Source of the DNA: Streptomyces humidus
GTDB taxonomy: Bacteria; Actinomycetota; Actinomycetes; Streptomycetales; Streptomycetaceae
Direction: 5' to 3'
Assembly: GCF_014649655.1 (NCBI RefSeq)
Contig: NZ_BMTL01000003.1
Span: 62,001-126,000 of the forward strand
Length of the DNA: 64,000 nucleotides
In this document: positions 20,138 to 29,432 of the stretch, piece after piece
Layout: the number at the start of each line of letters is the position of its first letter
Numbering within the stretch: position 1 is the first letter of the stretch
Program-made: the position numbers and the translations under genes
The notes under the pieces: model-generated
Told to the model about the DNA's origin: nothing
The model's database searches: none
What the model saw: only the letters and a program-made list of their open reading frames with translations

Positions 20138-20232
20138 GTGATCGTCCCATCAGATGGTGATCGTCTCTTCGTAGGGAGCTCGTCTCTTCGGTCGGTACTC
20201 GTCCCCTCGGACCGTGATCGTCCCGTCGGACC
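20138..20232. repeat. Five tandem copies of a 18-20-bp unit upstream of the GltD-like gene
   Basis: Units start at 20138, 20157, 20177, 20196 and 20214. Three begin GTGATCGTC and all contain CTCGTC/ATCGTC followed by a C/T run and TCGG or similar. The spacing of about 19 bases is close to two helical turns. The array ends about 135 bases before the ATG of the GltD-like gene, a place where a promoter or operator would lie, but it may be inert simple-sequence DNA. Confidence 0.75.
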
Positions 20233-20367
20233 GGTGCCGCCCGGGAAAAGCCCGGCGAAAGCGCTGTCCCGCCACTCTGCGTGGGCCGTCGGCGGCACGT
20301 ATCGTGGCCGGAAGAGTGCCGCCCGATGACGCTCGGCCTGTCGTACGCGTACGCGAGGAACACTCCC

Positions 20368-21855
20368 ATGGCCGATCCCAAGGGATTCATGACCGCACCC
20401 CGCCAGGACTGGCCCCGCCGGCCGGTCGAGGAGCGGGTCCGCGACTGGGACGAGGTGTACGTCCCCGGAGCGCTGCTGCCCCTGATCGGCAAGCAGGCCG
20501 ACCGTTGCATGGACTGCGGCGTTCCGTTCTGCCACGAGGCCTGTCCGCTCGGCAACCTGATCCCCGAGTGGAACGACCTGGTCTCGCGGGACGACTGGCG
20601 GGCGGCGAGCGACCGGTTGCACGCGACGAACAACTTCCCCGAGTTCACGGGGAGGTTGTGTCCGGCGCCGTGCGAGGCGGGGTGTGTGCTCGCCATCAAC
20701 CAGCCGGCCGTCACCATCAAGAACGTCGAGGCGGCCATAGCCGACCGGGCGTGGGCCGACGGGTTCACACCGCCGCGGCCGCCGGACCGGCTGTCGGGGA
20801 AGACGGTCGCCGTGATCGGTTCCGGGCCCACGGGACTGGCCGCGGCACAGCAGTTGACCCGGGCCGGGCACACGGTCGCCGTCTACGAGAAGGACGACCG
20901 GATCGGCGGGCTGATGCGGTACGGCATTCCCGCGTTCAAGATGGAGAAGCGTCATCTGGAGCGGCGGATCGAGCAGATGCGGGCGGAGGGCACGAAGTTC
21001 CGTACGTCGACCACGGTGGGACGGGACGTGATGGCCGGGGATCTGCGGGCGCGCTACGACGCCGTCGTCATCGCCACCGGGGCGACCGAGTGGCGGGAAC
21101 TGCACGTCCCGGGACGTGAGTTGACCGGCATCCAGCAGGCGATGGAGTATCTGCCGCTGGCCAACCGGGTGGGCGAGGGCGACCTGGAGGCGTCTCCGAT
21201 GTCCGCCGCGGGCAAACATGTCGTCATCGTCGGCGGCGGCGACACCGGGGCCGACTGTCTGGGCACGGCGGTGCGCGAGGGCGCCGCGTCCGTCACCCAG
21301 CTGGACATCTACGCGCAGCCCGGCGCCGAACGCGACGAGGACGCCGATCCCTGGCCGACGTACCCGAAGATCTACCGGCTCTCGGCAGCGCACGAGGAGG
21401 CGCGCGACCTGGAGTCCGCGCCGGCGGCGGACGCTGACGCGCGGTTGTTCGCGGCGTCCACGCTCCGCTTCACCGGCGACGCTGCCGGGCACGTACGGTC
21501 GCTGCACCTCGTCGAGGTGGACGCGCGGCGACGGCCGGTGGAAGGCACCGCTCGGGCGCTTCCCGCGGATCTCGTGCTGCTCGCCCTCGGCTTCTCCGGA
21601 CCCGACCGGGAGGACGGGCTCGTCGAACAGCTCGGACTGGCGCTGGAGCCGCGCGGCACCATCGCGCGGGGAGGCGACTTCGGGACGAACGTCCCCGGGG
21701 TGTTCGCCGCGGGGGACGCGGCACGCGGGCAGTCGCTGATCGTGTGGGCGATCGCGGAGGGGCGGGCGGTGGCGGCCGCCGTCGACCGTCATCTGACGGG
21801 GAGTTCACGGTTGCCGGCGCCGATCGGGCCGTACGACCGGCCGATGAGCGTCTAG
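20368..21855 (+). CDS. gltD: GltD-like NADPH:FAD/Fe-S oxidoreductase (glutamate synthase small-subunit family)
   Basis: Encodes 495 residues; ATG 20368 has GCGAGGAAC upstream. The N-terminal domain has Cys for two 4Fe-4S clusters: [16 protein letters not shown] (about 48-63) and CPAPCEAGC (about 104-112). The FAD site is [15 protein letters not shown], and the NADPH site is [15 protein letters not shown]. The C-terminal FAD motif [11 protein letters not shown] is present. In GOGAT this subunit passes electrons from NADPH to GltB. No gltB lies beside it, so it may be an extra copy, or the reductase of another enzyme; gltBD is normally encoded elsewhere in Streptomyces. Confidence 0.9.
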   Translation: MADPKGFMTAPRQDWPRRPVEERVRDWDEVYVPGALLPLIGKQADRCMDCGVPFCHEACPLGNLIPEWNDLVSRDDWRAASDRLHATNNFPEFTGRLCPAPCEAGCVLAINQPAVTIKNVEAAIADRAWADGFTPPRPPDRLSGKTVAVIGSGPTGLAAAQQLTRAGHTVAVYEKDDRIGGLMRYGIPAFKMEKRHLERRIEQMRAEGTKFRTSTTVGRDVMAGDLRARYDAVVIATGATEWRELHVPGRELTGIQQAMEYLPLANRVGEGDLEASPMSAAGKHVVIVGGGDTGADCLGTAVREGAASVTQLDIYAQPGAERDEDADPWPTYPKIYRLSAAHEEARDLESAPAADADARLFAASTLRFTGDAAGHVRSLHLVEVDARRRPVEGTARALPADLVLLALGFSGPDREDGLVEQLGLALEPRGTIARGGDFGTNVPGVFAAGDAARGQSLIVWAIAEGRAVAAAVDRHLTGSSRLPAPIGPYDRPMSV

Positions 21856-22042
21856 GGAGCCGTCCCGGTGACCTGCCGGCTTTCAGGGTCTGCGGATCGG
21901 GGCGTCGTCGCAGGTCATCGACCGGCGAGCCCTGTTGCGCAGTGGCAGCCCGTCCGGGGCCCCGGGGCGGGTCCTCCGTGGCGGCACTCGCTCGCCCGGC
22001 TCACCCCATGGAGCTGAGAGACCGCCGGTAGGGTGCGGTTCC

Positions 22043-23485
22043 ATGGTGGATTCGTGGGTCGATTCCGCGGAGCGGATCGGTGCCGACCTGCACCTGGAGC
22101 CGGCCGGGCCGGGCGGGCGGCGTGCCGCGCTGATCCGGGCGCTGCGCGAGGCGGTGCGCAGCGGGCGGCTCGCTCCGGGGACCCGGTTGCCGCCGTACCG
22201 TTCGCTCGCCGCCGATCTCGGCCTGGCCCGCAACACGGTGGCCGACGCGTACGCCGAACTGGTCGCGGAGGGCTGGCTGACCGCCCGACAGGGATCCGGC
22301 ACCCGGGTCGCCGACCGCGACGCCGCCTCGCGCCCCGCCGAGCGCCCGCCCGTCAGGGCGCCGGCACCCGCGCGTGGTCCCCGGCACGACCTGCTGCAGG
22401 GGACCCCGGACGCGTCGTCGTTCCCGCGCGCGGCCTGGCTCGCCTCCTACCGGCGGGCCCTGCGGCAGGCGCCCAACGAGGTGTTCGGCCCCGGTGATCC
22501 GGCCGGCCGCCCGGAGCTTCGCGTGGCCCTGACGGAGTACCTCGCCCGCGCGCGGGGTGTGCGCACCGAACCCGGACGCGTCGTGATCTGCTCGGGCTTC
22601 GCCCATGCGCTGCGGCTGCTGTTCGCCCCGGGCGGTGCGGTGCTGCGCGGTCCGCTGGCCGTGGAGGCGTACGGGTTGAGGTTCCACCGCGACCTGCTGG
22701 CGGCGGCGGGCGTGCGCACGACGCCGCTGCCGCTGGACGAGGACGGGGCACGCGTCGACCGCCTGGGGCGCGAGCGGGCCGTCCTCCTCACCCCCGCCCA
22801 CCAGTTCCCGACCGGCGGCCCCCTGCATGCGAGCCGCCGGACCGCCGTCGTCGACTGGGCACGCGCGCGTGGCGGGGTGCTCCTCGAGGACGACTACGAC
22901 GGGGAGTTCCGTTACGACCGCAGGCCCGTCGGGTCGGTCCAGGGGCTCGATCCGGAGCGGGTGATCTACATCGGCTCGGTGAGCAAGAGTCTGTCGCCCG
23001 CGGTCCGCCTGGGCTGGATGGTGCTGCCCGAGCGATACGTCGACGGCGTGCTCGCCGCCAAGGGCGAACGGGAGGCCTGGGCGAGCGTCCTGGACCAGCT
23101 GAGTCTGGCCGACCTTCTCGCGTCCGGGGCGTACGACCGTCACGTGCGGCGCATGCGGCAGCGCTACCGCGGACGCCGGGACCGGTTGGTCGAGGTGCTC
23201 GCCGCCCGGGCGCCTCACGTCGAGGTCACCGGTGTCGCGGCCGGACTGCACGCGGTGCTGCGGCTGCCGGCCGGCACCGAGCGGTCCGTGCTCAGGGCGG
23301 CCGCCGGGGAGGGGGTCGCGCTGGACGGCCTGGCCGCCTTCCGGCATCCGGCGACGGACATGGCGGCCTGGGACGGTCTGGTCGTGGGGTACGCGACGCC
23401 GTCGGAGCACGCGTACGGCGCGGCGCTGGACGCCCTGTGCCGGGTACTGCCGCCCGCCCCGCGGCCCGGTCCCGCCTCCGGGTGA
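22043..23485 (+). CDS. MocR-family transcriptional regulator (GntR HTH plus aminotransferase domain)
   Basis: Encodes 480 residues. A winged-helix GntR domain covers about 20-90 (LPPYRSLAADLGLARNTVADAYAEL). A linker leads to a fold-type I aminotransferase domain from about 115. The PLP Lys is in YIGSVSKSLSPAVRLGW, with LLEDDYDGEFRYDR carrying the PLP Asp and Tyr. PdxR-type members use PLP as effector to control pyridoxal synthesis; others control GABA or taurine genes. No obvious target gene is divergent from it. TAGGGT at 22029-22034 lies 8 bases before the ATG, consistent with a promoter close to the start codon. Confidence 0.93.
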   Translation: MVDSWVDSAERIGADLHLEPAGPGGRRAALIRALREAVRSGRLAPGTRLPPYRSLAADLGLARNTVADAYAELVAEGWLTARQGSGTRVADRDAASRPAERPPVRAPAPARGPRHDLLQGTPDASSFPRAAWLASYRRALRQAPNEVFGPGDPAGRPELRVALTEYLARARGVRTEPGRVVICSGFAHALRLLFAPGGAVLRGPLAVEAYGLRFHRDLLAAAGVRTTPLPLDEDGARVDRLGRERAVLLTPAHQFPTGGPLHASRRTAVVDWARARGGVLLEDDYDGEFRYDRRPVGSVQGLDPERVIYIGSVSKSLSPAVRLGWMVLPERYVDGVLAAKGEREAWASVLDQLSLADLLASGAYDRHVRRMRQRYRGRRDRLVEVLAARAPHVEVTGVAAGLHAVLRLPAGTERSVLRAAAGEGVALDGLAAFRHPATDMAAWDGLVVGYATPSEHAYGAALDALCRVLPPAPRPGPASG

Positions 23486-23522
23486 GACGGAACCGGCCCC
23501 GGACCGGAGAGCGCGGTGGCCG

Positions 23523-24335
23523 TCAGCGCTTGCGGCCCACCGCGCCATAGCCCGGGATCACGCCGTCGTCCTGTCCCGGCACCGGGTCGCCGAGCTCGGG
23601 GTGCCACTCGGGCACCACCGCGACGCCGGGTTCGACCAGGTCGAGTCCGTCGAAGAAGCGGGCGAACTCCTCGCGGGAACGCAGGGCGAGGGTGACGCCC
23701 GCCGCCTTGAGCTTCTCGGTGGCCGCGGCGGACTCCTCCGGGGAGAAGTCCGCGGTGGCGTGGGTCATCATCAGATAGCTGCCGGGGCAGAGTTCGGCGA
23801 GCAGCCGGTCGACGAGTTCGTGCGCGCCGTCCTCGTCGGAGACGAAGTGCAGCAGGGCGACCAGCGACAGGGCCACCGGCCGGCTGAAGTCCAGAATCTT
23901 CCGGGCTCCCTCGACGATGCCGGCCGGGTCGCGGACGTCCGCCTGAAGGTACTCCGTGACGCCCTGGGGCGTGCTGCGCAGCAGGGCGGCCGCGTGGGCG
24001 AGGACGATGGGGTCGTTGTCGCAGTAGACGACACGGGCGTCCGGTGCGATCTCCTGGGCCACCTGGTGCAGGTTGGGTTCGGTGGGAATGCCCGTGCCGA
24101 CGTCCAGGAACTGCCGTACGCCGTTCCCGGCCAGCCAGCGGGTGGAGCGGTGCATGAAGGCACGGTTGACCCGGGCCATCACCGGCACCCGCGGGTCGAG
24201 GGCGAGCATCTGCCGCCCCATCGCCTCGTCGACCGGGTAGTTGTCCTTGCCGCCGAGGTACCAGTCGTACATCCGTGCGGGGTGGGGCTTGCTCGTGTCG
24301 ATCTCGACGGCGCCGGTGGGGTCCTGCCCGGTCAT
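23523..24335 (-). CDS. SAM-dependent methyltransferase, Methyltransf_19 (DUF574) family
   Basis: Encodes 270 residues from ATG 24335, preceded by GGAG with spacing 6; an ATG 18 bases earlier lacks such a site. N-terminal PHPARMYDWYLGGKDNYPVDEA is the family hallmark. The SAM site is RQFLDVGTGIPTEPNLHQVAQ, and VVYCDNDPIVLAHA is the acidic strand-2 motif. Dozens of paralogues exist in each Streptomyces genome, many next to DUF397/WhiJ-type regulators, as here. Their substrates are unknown. It is followed on the minus strand by nothing and preceded by the DUF397 gene, 159 bases away. Confidence 0.9.
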   Translation of the reverse strand: MTGQDPTGAVEIDTSKPHPARMYDWYLGGKDNYPVDEAMGRQMLALDPRVPVMARVNRAFMHRSTRWLAGNGVRQFLDVGTGIPTEPNLHQVAQEIAPDARVVYCDNDPIVLAHAAALLRSTPQGVTEYLQADVRDPAGIVEGARKILDFSRPVALSLVALLHFVSDEDGAHELVDRLLAELCPGSYLMMTHATADFSPEESAAATEKLKAAGVTLALRSREEFARFFDGLDLVEPGVAVVPEWHPELGDPVPGQDDGVIPGYGAVGRKR

Positions 24336-24494
24336 GAGGCACTCCGTAAACATGTGATGCGAAAAGTGGTCAAGTCAGTACCAGATCAAAGGAATTCAGC
24401 GGAATCAGCGTGGAGGGAAGCGGAGGGAAAGCAGGGGGCACGCGAAGGGAAGCAGAAAAAGGGGGCCGTACGCCGGCGGGGCCGCACGGTGCGT

Positions 24495-24770
24495 TCAGGA
24501 GAGCAGGAAGTCCGCCTCCCCCGCCTTGGCCCCCTCGATGAAGGCCGTCATCTCGTCGGTGGTGTAGATCAGGGCCGGTCCGTCGGGGTCGGTGGACTGG
24601 CGGACGGCGATGCGGCCGTCGGAGAGCTTCATGGCCTCCAGGCAGTTGCCCCCGTTACCGCCGCTCCACGGCTTGTGCCAGCCCTCGCTGCCCAGGTCCC
24701 GGGCGGGCATGCCGTTGTAGATCCGCTGAGCGCGGATCCGCGGCCTGGACTGGGTCTTGATGCGGTCCAT
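24495..24770 (-). CDS. DUF397 domain protein (BldB/WhiJ-associated small protein)
   Basis: Encodes 91 residues. The DUF397 core is at about 28-88: WHKPWSGGNGGNCLEAM, then VRQSTDPDGPALIYTTDEMTAFIEGAK. The Gly-Gly-Asn-Cys-Leu-Glu element and C-terminal Trp/Phe-helix are typical. The ATG abuts the stop of the WhiJ-like regulator gene without a gap, so both are translated from one mRNA. In known whiJ/abaA loci the small DUF397 protein works with, and probably binds, the cognate HTH regulator to time development; that partnership is inferred here. Confidence 0.92.
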   Translation of the reverse strand: MDRIKTQSRPRIRAQRIYNGMPARDLGSEGWHKPWSGGNGGNCLEAMKLSDGRIAVRQSTDPDGPALIYTTDEMTAFIEGAKAGEADFLLS

Positions 24771-25631
24771 TCACAACTCCTTGCGGAGATCCCGGAGGAA
24801 CTCCTTCGTGCGATGTGCTGTAGCGGCCTGCGCCGCCATGCGGTCCATGACCTCGAGGTGGGTCGCCACCTCGGTGCGGGCGTCGAGGTACACGGCGCCG
24901 GTCAGGTACTCGCTGTAGACCATGTCCGGAAGCTCCGGCATGGCGAATCGGAACAGCACGAAGGGCCCGTACGTGCCCGGATGCGGCCCGTTGGCGAACG
25001 GGGCGATCTGCAGCGTGACATTGGGCAGCTTCGCGGCCTCGAGCAGTCTGTCGATCTGCGCGCGCATCACCTCCGGGGGGCCGACCGGGCGGCGCAGCAC
25101 CGTCTCGTCCATCACCACCCACAGTCTGGGCGCATCCTCGCGGGTGAGCAGATCCTGGCGCTGTATGCGCAGGTCGACCAGCCGCTCGATGTCCTCCGGC
25201 CGGGTCTGGCCGATCGCGCCGGACGTGAGCACCCCGCGCGCGTAGTCCTCGGTCTGCAGCAGGCCGGGGACGAAGTGGGGCTCGTACTGACGGATGAGGG
25301 CGGCGGCGCCCTCGAGGCTGACGTGCATGGAGAACCAGCCGGGCAGGACGTCGTGGAACCGCTGCCACCAGCCGGGCCTGTTCGCCTCCTCGGCGAGCTG
25401 GACGAAGCCGCCGGCCTCCTCGTCGGTGACCCCGTAGGCCTTCAGCAGCAGCTGCAGGTAGGGGATCTTGAGGCTGACCTCGGCCATCTCCATACGGCGG
25501 ACCGTGGCGGGCGCGACACGCAGGATGCGGGCGGCTTCCTCGCGCTTGAGCCCGGCGCGTTCCCGCAGGTCCAGCAGACGCCGACCGAGGACGACCTGTC
25601 CGACCGTCGGCGCGGACCGCGGTTCGCTCAC
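24771..25631 (-). CDS. WhiJ-like XRE/HTH_31 transcriptional regulator with DUF5753 domain
   Basis: Encodes 286 residues. An N-terminal helix-turn-helix covers about 14-70 (LRERAGLKREEAARILRVAPATVRRME). The DUF5753 domain covers about 100-275, with motifs EPHFVPGLLQTEDYARGVL and NVTLQIAPFANGPHPG. WhiJ-type regulators repress development or antibiotic genes and pair with DUF397 and HATPase proteins. All three are encoded here: DUF397 immediately downstream and the HATPase divergent, 267 bases away. The shared region holds a strong palindrome that may be its operator. Confidence 0.93.
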   Translation of the reverse strand: MSEPRSAPTVGQVVLGRRLLDLRERAGLKREEAARILRVAPATVRRMEMAEVSLKIPYLQLLLKAYGVTDEEAGGFVQLAEEANRPGWWQRFHDVLPGWFSMHVSLEGAAALIRQYEPHFVPGLLQTEDYARGVLTSGAIGQTRPEDIERLVDLRIQRQDLLTREDAPRLWVVMDETVLRRPVGPPEVMRAQIDRLLEAAKLPNVTLQIAPFANGPHPGTYGPFVLFRFAMPELPDMVYSEYLTGAVYLDARTEVATHLEVMDRMAAQAATAHRTKEFLRDLRKEL

Positions 25632-25864
25632 GCCCTACCTCCACGAAAGCCCGGCCGGCCGCGCGCGGGGTCTGCACGAGCCCCGATACGGCCGGTCACG
25701 AAAAGAATCCCGACAGCCCTACGGCGCCCGTCGAGGACCGGTCGGCCGATCCGTGCGCATGCGTACGGAACTCCGTTGATCCCGACTGGCGCCGCTCAAC
25801 GTGCTGTTGCGAGCAGTGTGCCACGGCCCTCCACCGCGTCACACCGCACTCTGCATTTTTCAGA

Positions 25865-25886
25865 GTGACACTTGCCAAGTGTTCAC
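25865..25886. promoter_or_regulatory. Palindromic candidate operator between WhiJ-like and HATPase genes
   Basis: A perfect 15-base palindrome with one central base (ACACTTG-C-CAAGTGT, 25868-25882) is flanked by GTG and TCAC, extending the symmetry to 25865-25886 with one extra T. It lies 12 bases before the GTG of the HATPase gene, in the divergent region of the WhiJ-like regulator. Position and symmetry fit an operator for a dimeric HTH protein. Confidence 0.6.
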
Positions 25887-25898
25887 GGCGGGGCGATA

Positions 25899-26834
25899 GT
25901 GGCAAGCGTGATTCCGTCCGCGCCCTTAGGAACAGACGCCGCCGCAGGCCACCCCCAGGGTCTCGGTGCCAGCGCGGGAGCAGGCCCTGACCAGGCCGCT
26001 GCCGAGCGCCGGTTCCGATTCGAGCTGGCCGCCCATCCCGGTTCCCCCGCCCAGGCCAGACGCCTGACGAGAGCCCGGTTGACCGGCTGGTCGGTGTGCG
26101 AGGACACCTGTGACACCGCCGCCCTGGTCGTCTCCGAGCTGGTCACCAACGCGATCGTGCACACCGCGAGCGACATCGTCGTCTGCGAGCTGCGCGACGG
26201 CGACGACCTGATCCGCATAGCCGTGCGGGACCAGGGCTGCTCGCCGGACGAGCCCCACCCCTCCCCGCAGCGTCCCGAGGAGGAGCACGGGAGGGGCCTG
26301 CTGCTCGTCGAGGCGCTCTGCCAGGCCTGGGGCGCCCAGGAGCACGGACTCGGCCTGCTGGTCTGGGCCGACCTGCCCCGCAAGGCCGACGCCCCACAGC
26401 AAGCCGCCGCATTCTGCGACGACCCCGGCCCCGACTTCGGTCTCGGCCCCGTCGTCGAGCCGCATCACGCCGGCCTCGGCGAGCTCCTCGACACCCTGGA
26501 CGAGTTCCCTGACGGCACGGGCGAGCAGCACGACGGCCCGCCCCGGCCTCACAACGACCTCGGCTGGGGCGCCCGCCCGAAGCCCGGTCCCGCCGACGGC
26601 CCGGACGACGAGGACGACCGCCCCCAGCAGCTGCGCCAGGAGGTGAGCGGCGCCGCCGTGCCCCGGCCGCGCCCCGCCGCCCCGGCGCCCACGGCCGGGC
26701 CGCTCCCGCGCATCGCACCGCAGTGGCACCGCACCGCCGATCACGGTGGAGACGACGGCCGGGACGGATGTACGCCCGGCCACCCCGCCCGCGCCCTCCC
26801 TCTCGGGTACGGCCGCGAGCGGGGACGCATATGA
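25899..26834 (+). CDS. HATPase (RsbW-like anti-sigma / regulatory ATP-binding) protein
   Basis: Encodes 311 residues from GTG 25899; GTG 25908 is an alternative. The ATP-binding domain covers about 35-165: N box ELVTNAIVHT, G1 box VRDQGCSPD and G2 HGRGLLLVEALCQAWG. This is the HATPase_c_2 type seen in RsbW/SpoIIAB kinases and in the anti-sigma-like partners of WhiJ regulators. The C-terminal 140 residues are Pro/Asp/Gly-rich, His-containing and disordered-looking. It is divergent from the WhiJ-like gene and overlaps the next gene by 4 bases. Confidence 0.88.
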   Translation: MASVIPSAPLGTDAAAGHPQGLGASAGAGPDQAAAERRFRFELAAHPGSPAQARRLTRARLTGWSVCEDTCDTAALVVSELVTNAIVHTASDIVVCELRDGDDLIRIAVRDQGCSPDEPHPSPQRPEEEHGRGLLLVEALCQAWGAQEHGLGLLVWADLPRKADAPQQAAAFCDDPGPDFGLGPVVEPHHAGLGELLDTLDEFPDGTGEQHDGPPRPHNDLGWGARPKPGPADGPDDEDDRPQQLRQEVSGAAVPRPRPAAPAPTAGPLPRIAPQWHRTADHGGDDGRDGCTPGHPARALPLGYGRERGRI

Positions 26835-27274
26835 ACACCGTGCCCGGCCGGGCGCCCCGTCTCACTCTCGACACGCTCGTACGCCTGAGGCGCGAGCTGG
26901 GCGGCGACGCCGCCGGCCCCCCGCGGCGGCTGGCCGTGCCCGACGGCATGACCGCCCCCCTGGGGTGCGACGCCGTCTCGGTCCCCGCCCGCCTCGGCCG
27001 GCTGCTCATGCCGCGGCTGCCGCGCATGGGCTGCGTCTACGCCGACGGGACGCACTGGTGGTGGCTGGTCCCGTCCGACTCCGACTACGCCCTGGAATGG
27101 CCCGCCCCCGCGCAGTACGCCACCGGCGCGATCCTCCCGGGCGCCTCGCGCGCCCCCGAGCTGATCCACCGGCCGGACGGCACCCTTCCGTACACCCCGC
27201 CGATCCCCCTCTACCTGACCCTGTGCCGCCTCACCGGCGCGACGCCCACCTGGTCACGCCCGATCAGCGCCTGA
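26831..27274 (+). CDS. Conserved hypothetical protein translationally coupled to the HATPase
   Basis: Encodes 147 residues; ATG overlaps the upstream stop (ATGA), so it is coupled to the HATPase gene. I do not recognise a named domain. Visible features are MGCVYADGTHWWWLVPSDSDYALEW-like aromatic and Trp-rich segments around residues 75-95 and a C-terminal Pro-rich strand region (YTPPIPLYLTLCRLTG). There is no signal peptide and no membrane helix. Coupling suggests that it acts with the HATPase, perhaps as a binding partner. Confidence 0.78.
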   Translation: MNTVPGRAPRLTLDTLVRLRRELGGDAAGPPRRLAVPDGMTAPLGCDAVSVPARLGRLLMPRLPRMGCVYADGTHWWWLVPSDSDYALEWPAPAQYATGAILPGASRAPELIHRPDGTLPYTPPIPLYLTLCRLTGATPTWSRPISA

Positions 27275-27417
27275 CCCGCACCGCCTCCTCGGGGTGACCG
27301 GCGACCGGCCCGGCGCACGCCCGCGCGTCCCGGCTCTCCCCTCCTGCGCCCTGCCCTCACCCGCCTCGTCCCGCGATAGTGGCCGCGTCCGGCTCGCACG
27401 ATCGGGGGAGGCCGACG

Positions 27418-29427
27418 GTGGGACAGGCACGGCAGCAGGCACAGGCGGACCCGACCCGGCAGCGGGGGCAGGCGGGGAAAGCACGCAAGCCGGACGACGG
27501 CGACGAGCGTGACGTCTCCGAGTCCGAGCACCTGCTGTTCGGCGGCCCGCTGCGCTACGACATGGGCTGGAACCAGCACAAGGACGCGTTCCTGGAGCTG
27601 AACTTCCGCTCCATGGTGACCCGGCTGCCCTCCCTGCTCACCGCCAGCCTGCGCCTGGCCCGGCAGGCCGACCCGGTGGCCGCCCGGATCGTCCTGTCCG
27701 CCGAGATCGCCCGCGGCGTGACCCAGGCCGTCAGCCTGCTCGCGATGAACACCGTGCTGGGCCGGCTCATCACCGGCGGCCCGATCGAGGAACGGCTGCG
27801 CGGCGCCGTCCCCGCCCTGGCCGTGATGGCCGCCGTGCTCCTGGCCGGGACGCTGCTGCGGGCCGCGTCGACATACGCCACCGGCCGGCTGGAGCCCAAG
27901 GTGGAGCGGGTGGCGACCGAGCTGTACCTGGAGCGGGCGGCCGCGGTGGAGCTCGCCGCGATCGAGGACCACGCCTTCCACAAGCTGCTGGACACCGCGC
28001 AGTACGGGGCCCGCTCCAGCCGCTACATGATCAGCCACGGCACGCGCGTGGTGAACGCGATGATCTCGCTGGCCGCGTCGGCCGGCGTCCTCACCGTGCT
28101 GCACCCGCTGTTGCTGCCCCTGCTGGTGACCATGACGCTGCCGAGCGCCTGGAGCGCCCTGACGAACGCCCGGCGCCGCTACGAGTCCTTCCACACCTGG
28201 GTGCAGCACGCGCGCGCGGGGCACCTGATCGCCGGCCTGCTCACCGAGCCGGCGGCCGCGCCCGAGATCCGGGTGCACGGGGTCGGGCCGTTCCTGCTGC
28301 GGCACTTTCGCGCGATGTCGGAGACCGCGGAGGCGGAGCAGGCCAGGCTGGCCCGGCTCGCCGCCCGCACCGGCCTGATCGCGGCCACCTGGACGGGACT
28401 GGCGACGCTGGCGACCTACGCAACGCTCGGCGCGCTGCTGCTCACCGGGACGATGGCGCTGGCTGTGGCGGGCACGGCCGTGATCGCGATCCGAGGCGGC
28501 TCGGCGAGCCTGAACACCCTCGTCCTGGAGGTCAACCAGCTGCACGAGGAGGCGCTGTTCGTGGGCGATCTGCAACGGCTCTACGTGGAGGCGGCCGAAC
28601 GGGCGATCCCGGTCGGCGGCGCGGCCCTGCCCGACGACCCGCGCGAGATCCGCTTCGAGCACGTCACCTTCGGCTACCCGGGCGAGTCGGCACGCCCCGC
28701 CCTCGACGACGTCACGCTCTCCCTGCCGCTGGGCCGCATCATCGCGCTCGTCGGCGAGAACGGGTCCGGCAAGACGACCCTGGTGAAGCTGCTGGCCGGG
28801 CTGTACAAGCCGGACCGGGGGCGCATCCTGTGGGACGACGTGGACGCGGCGGGCGCGGACAGGCACGCGTTGGCCGAGCGCATCGCGATGGTGGCGCAGG
28901 ACTTCAAGCGATGGCCGTTCACCGCCCGGGTCAACGTGGCCGTGGGCCGTTCCGCCGCACCGCTCACCGAGGAGCGGATGGCCGCCTCGATCGCCGAGGC
29001 GGGCGCCGAGGAGGTGGTCGCGGAGCTGCCGCGCGGCCTGGACACCCTGCTGGCCCGGCATTTCAGCGGCGGTCACGAGCTGTCCGGCGGCCAGTGGCAG
29101 CGCCTGGGCATCGCCCGGGCGGCGTACCGGCGCGGACGCATCCTCATCGTCGACGAACCGACGGCGGCCCTGGACGCACGGGCCGAGCTGGAGGTGTTCG
29201 AGAAGATCCGCGCGCTGGCCGACAGCGGCCAGACGGTCGTTCTGATCACCCACCGGCTGGCGTCGGTCCGGCACGCGGACCTGGTGCACGTCCTCGATCA
29301 GGGGCGGCTGGTGGAGTCCGGAACCCCACAGGAGCTGCTGGCGGACGGTGGCGTCTACGCCGAGCTGTACGCACTGCAGGCCGAGCAGTTCACGGTGCAG
29401 ACGCCCGCCCCGTCACAGGCGGGCTGA
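27418..29427 (+). CDS. ABC exporter, fused permease and ATPase
   Basis: Encodes 669 residues from GTG 27418, with GGGGAGG 6 bases upstream. A hydrophilic N-terminus (1-45, Gln/Asp-rich) is followed by a type IV exporter membrane domain (about 80-370, roughly six helices). The ATPase (about 400-655) has Walker A LVGENGSGKTTLVKLLAG, a Q-loop VAQDFKRWPFT, signature LSGGQWQR, Walker B ILIVDEPTAALD and H-loop LITHRLASV. It resembles half-transporters of peptide or lipid exporters such as lantibiotic and SunT-like systems, but without a peptidase domain. No precursor peptide gene is obvious; the substrate is unknown. It would act as a homodimer. Confidence 0.9.
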   Translation: MGQARQQAQADPTRQRGQAGKARKPDDGDERDVSESEHLLFGGPLRYDMGWNQHKDAFLELNFRSMVTRLPSLLTASLRLARQADPVAARIVLSAEIARGVTQAVSLLAMNTVLGRLITGGPIEERLRGAVPALAVMAAVLLAGTLLRAASTYATGRLEPKVERVATELYLERAAAVELAAIEDHAFHKLLDTAQYGARSSRYMISHGTRVVNAMISLAASAGVLTVLHPLLLPLLVTMTLPSAWSALTNARRRYESFHTWVQHARAGHLIAGLLTEPAAAPEIRVHGVGPFLLRHFRAMSETAEAEQARLARLAARTGLIAATWTGLATLATYATLGALLLTGTMALAVAGTAVIAIRGGSASLNTLVLEVNQLHEEALFVGDLQRLYVEAAERAIPVGGAALPDDPREIRFEHVTFGYPGESARPALDDVTLSLPLGRIIALVGENGSGKTTLVKLLAGLYKPDRGRILWDDVDAAGADRHALAERIAMVAQDFKRWPFTARVNVAVGRSAAPLTEERMAASIAEAGAEEVVAELPRGLDTLLARHFSGGHELSGGQWQRLGIARAAYRRGRILIVDEPTAALDARAELEVFEKIRALADSGQTVVLITHRLASVRHADLVHVLDQGRLVESGTPQELLADGGVYAELYALQAEQFTVQTPAPSQAG

Positions 29428-29432
29428 CCGCT

